Shown in pieces: positions 56,981-64,000 of a stretch of DNA of 64,000 bases (the stretch's first letter is position 1; every line of letters starts with the position of its first letter). Both the position numbers and the translations under genes were made by a program. Source of the DNA: Athripsodes cinereus (lineage: Eukaryota; Arthropoda; Insecta; Trichoptera; Leptoceridae); assembly GCA_947579605.1 (NCBI GenBank), contig OX388317.1, forward strand, positions 19,301,384 to 19,365,383, given 5' to 3'. The notes under the pieces were generated by a model that did not search any database, was not told the origin of the DNA, and saw only the letters and a list, made by a program, of their open reading frames with translations.

Positions 56981-58894
56981 ATCTTAATAAAATAATGAAG
57001 AACGACAAAAGGTGTCAACAAATTTACGGGTATTGGATTGAACATTTTGCTACAATGAAAGAAGAAAAGTAGGCTGCCGCTTAAAATCACATCACATATG
57101 GAAAAATAAAGCTAATAAATATGTGAAGAAGGAGTCTATTACACATAAATTGCTGGATATACGGAGGTAAAAGTGCATATAGTGAAAGTGAAATTATTGC
57201 GCATATAAAAAGTGAAATCTCTGTGTATAGTGGAAAGATATGCTTCTATGTCTCGCATTGTATATTTAATATTGTTTTGTTAACGAATGTATGGCGATTT
57301 CCAGGATAACTGGAGCTATCCCGGGGAAACATGATGTAATGAGAGCCTTGGTTGGGAGGTGTGTTGGTGTTTGAGAGGAAACGCAAATATTTTAATCAAA
57401 TTGTTTCACCAAGTGATACCAATTTCCCTGGGAGAGCTCCAAAAAATTCCTTAGTTGTCATAAATAATTTCTTTTGTTAATTAGAATAATAAAATTTTAT
57501 TCTGTTATATTGATGGCATAAATATTGAGAAATATGCACAAACATTACATGTCATATTGTTTGATATGTATTTTTGTGGTTGTATAATGAGATATTGTAT
57601 AACTACTCGAACGATTACATAGTGTAGGCAACGAAGGGTGATGACTTTGTTGCATACATTATAAAAATGTTTAACGTTTAAATCTGCTAAACGTCTTTGT
57701 ATATGCTTTGTAATGAATAATAGATGTTAAAAGTTTAGAGATTCTAAATTTCCTTTGGTATGAGCTGTAAAGTAAATAATTATATTAATAATAATGAGTT
57801 GGCAAACAAACTAAATATTTCCATTTAATATGATTTAAATCACAGCCACTGTGTATTAAATTTGTAAAAAGGTACTAAATAATAATATACCAATTGTAAC
57901 AGCAAGTATTATTCAATAGATTTATTATGTATATTTATATTTATATTTAATATATTTCAAATTGAAAAGACACATATTGGTACTCTGTACATGTATCGCT
58001 TCTGTATATGTATGGAGGAAGCATATATTGTAATGTATTGCATTTGGTAATGTCAGTAATATTGTATGATTTGTTTTCAAATTGATAATTATGTCTTTAT
58101 CTATTGTCAATTGGCTTTTATCATAAAAGTAGGTATTTATGTTGTTGATCTTAAATGATTTCAACAGATGGCTCTTTGCTTGAATCATAATAATAATGTT
58201 TTATAAATATATTGAATCATAATAAATACAATATAATAGGTATTGTGATTGTAGAAATGAAATGACTCTTGCTTATTCAAGTAATAAATTTATTTTGTAT
58301 TGTTTATCATACTATTTGTATGCAATGTGAACTTGATGTGGTGTTTGTGGTTTTTAATTTTGGAACATTCCACAATAAACTTAAATTGTTCTAACACAAA
58401 TGTAGTATTGCGATACTATGATTATAATTTTGATTTGTTGATTTGACAAAAATAATTTAAATTTAAGGGTGAAAATGGGGAACGGATTAAAAAATAGAGA
58501 CAACTATTGAAACGAACAATTTAATTTAGAAACAACTTTGAATAAAATAGCAGATTGTATACTATTGAGCAGAGATGTGACGTATTTGAAATAAAAGTAT
58601 TTAAAATACAAATACAAAATACAAAATACGTATTTGTATTTTGTATTTCAAATACCTTTTTGTAAAAAGTATTTTGTATTTTATTTGAAATACTTTTTTT
58701 GAGTATTTTGTATTTTACACAAAATACTTTTACAAAATACCTTTTGATTGTTTGAAACAAAATTCTGCCATTAATTGATATGCGCGTACGCAAGCTTTTT
58801 TTGCCAATTTGTTGAATTACAAATACAACGTTTCCATTAGAGTACTCCATGTTTGAGATATACACACATAGTAATGATGATTGAACAAATTATA

Positions 58895-59480
58895 CATGAC
58901 GCCGTTTAATGTTTCATGGCCATTTCAAGGGCGCTGTGATTTCTCCTGAATGGTAGCATTTTCAATTTTGTCTGAAGGCAATCTATTCCAGGCAGATGAC
59001 GCTGCGACTCTGTTTCTTCTTTCTGCAAATTTAGAGGTATTTGCCCTTTTGAGTTCAACGAGTTTAAGATGCTGATCACAGCCTTCGCCACACATTTTCG
59101 TCAGCGGAACAGCTCAGTGGTTGGTGTGCTGCCTTGTGGAAAGTGAGACACAGTTTAAACACCACTATCTCTAGGACTCTCAGTTAGAGTAGACTTCTTA
59201 GTAGTGAAGTTATGTGGCAGCTCTTATTCTTTCTGTAAATGATCCGGAGGCAACATTAAAAACCATCTGAAGACGATAAGGAAGAGTCTGGAGCAGTCCT
59301 GTATATAATATGATGTTACAGTAGTCCATACGATTTCAGATTTGGATTATCCATTCTGATTTATTTTGTAGCCCAAGTCAGGAATTCTCTTACCTGCTTG
59401 ATGATACTCAATCCATTTATGACAATTTTCGCCTTATCTCTTCTAACAACGGTACATTTTGTCATGACTTAATTAATTTT
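58895..59480 (-). pseudogene. LINE ORF2 debris inside the hAT element
   Basis: The minus strand shows FAERRNRVAASSAWNRLPSD (59040-58950), the W-N-x-LP motif of LINE C-termini, and the TTAAACGGCGTC 3' end (about 58897). Upstream, 59470-59340 reads TKCTVVRRDKAKIVINGLS followed by IIKQVREF, like the VxxFxYLG region after the RT domain. Frames are discontinuous. Confidence 0.45.
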
Positions 59481-59520
59481 TTATTTTTTATTTTGACAGT
59501 TCTTCCTAAGGCTCATCCTC

Positions 59521-59712
59521 ATTGTCTGCAAGCAATGATATATCGAATCATGTCAACCCTTTCTCCATTTATGTATACTCTTGTCCAGTTTTTCATTCAT
59601 CAATGGCATTCATCAATTGTCTGCAAGCAATGCTATATCGAATCATGTCAACCCTTTCTCCATTTATGTATACTTTTGTCCAGTTTTTAATTTCTTTTTC
59701 ATTCATCAATGG
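59521..59712 (+). repeat. 95-bp tandem duplication inside the hAT element
   Basis: Two copies start at 59521 and 59616 (ATTGTCTGCAAGCAATG..). The minus strand contains a KxYINGERVDMIRY-like string, so the unit may derive from LINE ORF2. Confidence 0.7.
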
Positions 59713-60145
59713 TTTAAATATTAAATACTTTTGTCTTACACCTTGTTCGACTATTTGTAAAAGTATTTTAAAAAGGTATTTTAAAAAAGTATTTTGAAAA
59801 TACGTATTTTGTATTTTGTATTTAAATACCATTTTGAAAAAGTATTTAGTATTTTGTATTTCAAATACAAAAATTCAAAAGTATTTGTATTTTGTATTTA
59901 AATACTTTTTTGGAAGTATTTTGCACATCTCTGCTATTGAGATTACCAAAATTTGTTTGGTATTTGAGCTGAAAAACAAAAATGTACTGGAAACTAAATT
60001 TAATTGATTGATTTTTGTTTAATCGTATTCAGAACTGGTTTACAGGCATTTCTAACACGGAATGGAATACAAATTATAACAGTCCACTTTAATTAATCGA
60101 AAAATTCTGTTTTGTGTTTGCTTATGCTTGTCTCCCTTGGCAGTA

Positions 60146-60373
60146 TGTTAACACATGGATATGGTTGTGTATCACAGCTTTATAATTTTGTTTGTAATTG
60201 ATCCACAATCTATTTATTGTTTATGGTGACATTTGAATGATCTATGTTTTTCTATGTAATATCACTCTCATTGTCAAAACCTGTGTGAATAAAGTGTTTC
60301 TTTAACAAACTTCGACACGTCTTTCAATAAAAATCCCGAATGCATTTCCCAGGCTAAAGGTTGGAATCCAACA
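60146..60373 (+). repeat. 3' LTR
   Basis: Same length, orientation and ends as the 5' LTR; followed by ATCAC and the remaining 42-bp unit. Confidence 0.9.
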
Positions 60374-60420
60374 ATCACTATCTCTATGCATGTATGTATG
60401 GCGAATGATTTATTCATCAC
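60374..60420 (+). repeat. target duplication and remaining 42-bp unit
   Basis: ATCAC (60374-60378) followed by TATCTCTATGCATGTATG.. to CATCACT, the continuation of the array at 55044-55211. Confidence 0.9.
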
Positions 60421-60479
60421 TTCATCACCGTTTGATGGATCATTCATCGCAATAACGCGGATGTGTATAATATTATTTA

Positions 60480-60510
60480 AAAATAAAAAAAGATATATCT
60501 GGGTTTTGTT
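60480..60510 (-). repeat. SINE tail fragment
   Basis: A-rich run then GATATATCTGGGTTTTGTTA, the inverted tail of the SINE family. Confidence 0.4.
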
Positions 60511-60514
60511 AAAA

Positions 60515-61310
60515 AATTATTTATCTATTTTATTCATTCATCAGATAAACGACTTTTTACAATCAATCTGTATGTCTAGGAGCCTTTTCTGTAGCCACAT
60601 TAGAAAGGAATGATATTATATTTGTTTTCTTTTTATTTATTTTCTTCTTCTTGTGTTTTGTACGATACTGGCAGTTGAAAAGCACAATGAAATCAAAGAT
60701 GGACTAATTAAGTACAAAAATTAATATATTGAATCTTTTGTATTAAGTATATTATTTTGTAATATTTAATTTGTATGTTTCCCATTTTTTAAAATAATTA
60801 ATAAAAAAAAACAATAACATGAAAATATACAGTCTTCAATTACATAAAAATAAAATTAATCAATAAAAAACAAAAACATGCTAACATAACCATGTACATT
60901 GCACTCTTTCAAAAAATACATAATATGGGCAAACACCTATAGTATAGATAGGCATGCAAGTGTATAGTTGGGTATTTATCCATACATTTATCTCTATAAT
61001 ACTATTTCACCATACCATGAATACATACATACCTATCCCATAAGTGATTGTTAAAAATATTTTTCTGAGATTGGAATGAATATTTATTTTATTGTCCTTC
61101 TTTTAGGATTCCTAGGGATCCTAACTATTATCTGGATGTGCAATTTTTTTTCTTTTCATTTCATTCAATGTATAATATTGTAAAAGTAACTTCGTTAAAG
61201 ATGCTTATCTCTATTTGTGAGTAAGATGTCATTTAGTCAGGTTTTACAATTGGATTTAAGAGTTTATTACTCCTTTTAAATACGATTGTATATAAAAGTG
61301 AGATGAGAGA
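60515..61310. other. AT-rich DNA, no gene
   Basis: I see nothing supportable here. Confidence 0.45.
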
Positions 61311-61314
61311 TCTA

Positions 61315-61590
61315 TAATCTGCGTGATACAGGAGAGATGATGGTCCTGGCCGAGTCATGTTCTGAGAATACCCCATGATAGTTGGCTAAAAAGAGCATTG
61401 TTATTCCGTTCGCAAAGGTTACGTCGGCCCGGGTGTCGCTCTTTCACAATACACCGTTCCTATAACATCAGAGCGCAGGGAGTGTCGTGGGAAGATGTGA
61501 CGCAATTGGCACAGAGACGCTCTGAATGGAAGAGGTTGGGTTCTGCCCTGCGCTCCCAAGCGAAGCGTTAAGGGTGATGATGATATTAAA
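61315..61590 (+). pseudogene. LINE ORF2 C-terminal fragment with GATGAT tail
   Basis: The last 32 codons are open: GVSWEDVTQLAQRRSEWKRL then GSALRSQAKR and TAA (61570-61572), followed by a short GATGAT tail. Upstream, LAKKSIVIPFAKVTSARVSL and HNTPF appear in other frames, so the fragment is frameshifted. It is the best-preserved member of the family seen at 2770-3350, 4735-4885 and 37655-37850. Confidence 0.65.
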
Positions 61591-61594
61591 GTAT

Positions 61595-63230
61595 TATTCA
61601 TTAATTCTATTGCCCACGTACTAACCTATAATATATCTCTTGAAAAGGCAGTGTGTCTTGTATTATTATATATTTTATACCTATTATGTTAGACCTGTAT
61701 CTTATGAATAAAAGGACATTAATGGTGCACAAAAAGACATGAGAACCTTTACATTGTATTCTACTATCTACATAATAGGTAATTATCTATGGTCCGATAT
61801 TTCAAAGTGCCATTAAGGTGGACCTTATCCTGAGATAGTCCTTGGTTTATTAAGTTTGACTTTCCAATCCAGAAAACTATATACTAGGTAAAATATTTAC
61901 ATGAAAATAAAGGGGCCAGACAGACTTACCGTCAGTAACACGAAATAGCTTCAACGGATAAATTATTTTATCATCGGTTTTAATCAAAATCAGATTAATA
62001 ACTTCAAATTAATCAATAATAACCAAATAAAAATACCTAGATTTAAGGGCTGAAAGATATCATTGACGGTCACTTAGTCTGTAGGTACCTTACTTACATT
62101 TTTATGTAAAATAATAATGTAATATCGATTATTCTTGGATCTAACAACACATGGAATTAAATTAAACGCAGCTTAAGATAAGGGTCACGCTAAAGAAATA
62201 TTGAAATATTATTCCTAAGACCATTTTGTTTTTTTTTTGCGAATGAGTCTTATAAATAAAATATTATTTCTTTTGACCTATTTAGCGAATTAATTCAAAA
62301 TAGAATTGTAAATATTTGATACAAATGCATGAACTAATTGAAAATGTTAATCTATTGCAAACTTCTGTCATTGAATAGGTATTTCTCTTTTATTTATTGA
62401 TGATGTAAAAGGTGATTACCCATATTTTGGTTTTGTGGGTAAGTAAAAGGTACTTACCCACATTTTCACGAAAATTGAGTTATGTATGTCGATGGATTCG
62501 TAATCAAATATTCTATAACCGTAGAAAATTGTTTCTTTCAAAACACTCACCATTTGTACAAATTTACATAAGCCATTTTAGATATGCAACGACGATTATG
62601 TTTATCACAATACAAACGCACAAACCCTCAAACAGTTAAACAATTAAATTATAAATATAAATAAAGAAGCATGAACATAGGTAGATACATGTTTTTATAT
62701 TCCTTCAATCGATCTATATTATATGTGTTAGAACTGAGAAAAGTCCCATATTGTATTAATAAATAATTCAAGCCACGATTTTTGTATGTGTGTATGTTTT
62801 TTTTATATTATTATTATTAACAACAGTCGACAAGTAGTAGTAGAAGTAGTGGGAGATAAAATACAGCGTTTGAAATCTTGTTCATGTCCTGTAATAATGT
62901 ACTCGTACCACCTAGAAGGTACATAATACAACATAGATAATAATATTATATAGGTTCTACTAGTACTACATACTGCCTGTCCACTACCTAAAGCATCCCT
63001 GAAAAGAGATAAATCCACCCCATATTCTGTTTACAATCGCCTTTTCACATTTGTGAGATTTGAATTGTCGTAGAGTATCCTACTAATCAGCGACCTATAC
63101 CTACTATGTTTTTTTTTTGACATTAAATTTTCTGATGTATTTTTTTCTTTTTTATTTATATGAGTTCTCAGCAATAAATAAGTTAGCCATTCTTTCAAGC
63201 AAGTGATGAGTTATATCAACTATCTTTTAG
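61595..63230. other. AT-rich DNA, no gene
   Basis: I see nothing supportable here. Confidence 0.45.
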
Positions 63231-63231
63231 C

Positions 63232-63295
63232 TACCTAAAGCAAGGATAGTCTACTGGTTGTCTCACTTTGGAAAATACTGTGATGGTTAGATAGA
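63232..63295 (+). repeat. family-B 3' end fragment
   Basis: AGTCTACTGGTTGTCTCACT, then AATACTGTGATGGTTAGATA, diverged. Confidence 0.4.
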
Positions 63296-63299
63296 TTTT

Positions 63300-63370
63300 C
63301 ATAAATTGTTAATTCGAGTCAATTTTTGTCAAAAACTTTTGGCCTTGCGGCATCTTCAGGATAAAAGCTA
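63300..63370 (-). repeat. repeat end with degenerate hammerhead-like core
   Basis: The minus strand reads CTGAAGA (63359-63353), T, stem GCC/GGC with a GCAA loop, then CAAAAG where GAAA is expected. Same layout as 26450-26565 but decayed. Confidence 0.35.
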
Positions 63371-63374
63371 CAAC

Positions 63375-64000
63375 TTTTAACTAAAGAATATAAGAAACTT
63401 ACCCCAGAGAGTAAGGGTTGTAAACTCAATGTTCTGGATACAATAAAAATTGTGTCTAAAATTTCTGCGTTTTCGCCATTATTAGATGAAAAAATACCCC
63501 TTTTAAATTTTTTTATGTTCGATACTACTAATAACGTCGACTATATAATGTAGATTTATGGTATATTGCAAAAAAAGAGCGGGAAATCTATTAAATTTAA
63601 AATACACATAATACCTTTAATATTGTATGAATATTTCAGTATCCTATTAATACCGTTCCGACATGGATCGGTATTATGAAAAGGGCCCGTTACACGAAGG
63701 AGGGTATTATTTGGTATGGGGAGGGATGGACACCATTGAACAAGGAAACCCTTTCTACAATACTACCACAATAATATATTTAGCACAATATAACATTGGT
63801 AGGTACATAGATTGTACAATAATAATTCTGTACTACATACATATTAATATGTGAGTATTGTCATTGTTATGAGAATGTTCATATATGGACTAGAAGTGTC
63901 AGAATATACATACATACATACCTGTACCTACTAAGATTCAGATCAAATAAAACTACATTCTATACCTACATACCTTATTATCGTTGGAAAAGATTAGCTT
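63375..64000. other. AT-rich DNA, no gene
   Basis: One short open frame (63663-63854) has no recognisable similarity. Confidence 0.4.

Larger units (their letters stand above)
58570..59933. mobile_element. non-autonomous hAT element nested in the LTR element
   Basis: Terminal inverted repeats CAGAGATGTG at both ends, then subterminal arrays of GTATTTTGTATTT-type units (58577-58750 and 59760-59925). The 8-bp direct repeat CTATTGAG flanks it (58562-58569 and 59934-59941). TIR start CAGAG and 8-bp duplication are hAT hallmarks. No transposase. The interior carries LINE debris in minus sense. Confidence 0.85.
55211..60373 (+). mobile_element. non-autonomous LTR retroelement with nested elements
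   Basis: Two 228-bp direct repeats bound 4.7 kb of internal DNA and are flanked by ATCAC. The LTRs start TGTTAACA and end CCAACA and carry GAATAAAG as a possible poly-A signal in plus sense. TGG directly follows the 5' LTR (55439), the usual first bases of a primer site, but I cannot match a tRNA. No clear polypurine tract precedes the 3' LTR. No gag, protease, RT or integrase frame is present. The only coding traces are LINE scraps inside the nested hAT element. It resembles large non-autonomous LTR elements, moved by enzymes of a partner. The superfamily is undetermined. Confidence 0.85.

Noticed and set aside
63663..63854. 63-codon frame starting near a moderately GC-rich stretch
   Set aside because: No recognisable domain, short, and the second half is AT-rich repeat-like sequence.

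Overview
This is AT-rich, intron-scale intergenic DNA from an animal, most likely an insect and probably a moth or butterfly. The basis is the mix of tRNA-headed SINEs, many short LINE 3' ends with microsatellite tails, a full I-clade LINE and abundant small foldback elements. The species call is inference. I see no convincing host protein-coding gene. The only clear host gene is an initiator tRNA-Met(CAT) at 955-1026 on the minus strand, with a poly-T terminator.

Layout. 1-5 kb: C-terminal remnants of several LINE ORF2 families on both strands, some nested inside each other, around the tRNA gene, plus a long inverted repeat at 1660-1987. 5-12 kb: a CR1/jockey-like LINE 3' end (5441-6345), a near-perfect foldback element (7909-8093), the first tRNA-derived SINE (8275-8452), and more LINE/SINE fragments. 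12.4-17.9 kb, minus strand: an apparently intact I-clade non-LTR retrotransposon, with ORF1 (470 aa, three zinc knuckles) and ORF2 (1247 aa, endonuclease + RT + RNase H + CCHC) both open. 18-41 kb: mostly AT-rich DNA with an abundant interspersed repeat (here 'family B'), short LINE tails ('family C'), MITE-like palindromes and several short motifs that resemble hammerhead ribozyme cores. 41-55 kb: similar, plus a segmental duplication holding a SINE (49299-50128).

55.0-60.4 kb is the most structured part. A 42-bp tandem array is interrupted by an LTR retroelement (55211-60373) with 228-bp LTRs that differ at one position I can find and a 5-bp target duplication (ATCAC). It has no visible coding capacity. 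Inside it lie a foldback/MITE-like element with an 88-bp perfect palindrome and 98-bp tandem repeats (about 55651-56719), three stem-loops sharing a 12-nt loop (56831-56980), and a non-autonomous hAT element (58570-59933) with an 8-bp target duplication.

The genes do not form pathways. The biology visible here is retrotransposition: the I element encodes its own RNA-binding protein and polymerase, while the SINEs, the LTR element and the MITEs depend on enzymes supplied from elsewhere. 61-64 kb holds one more LINE tail and otherwise featureless AT-rich DNA.
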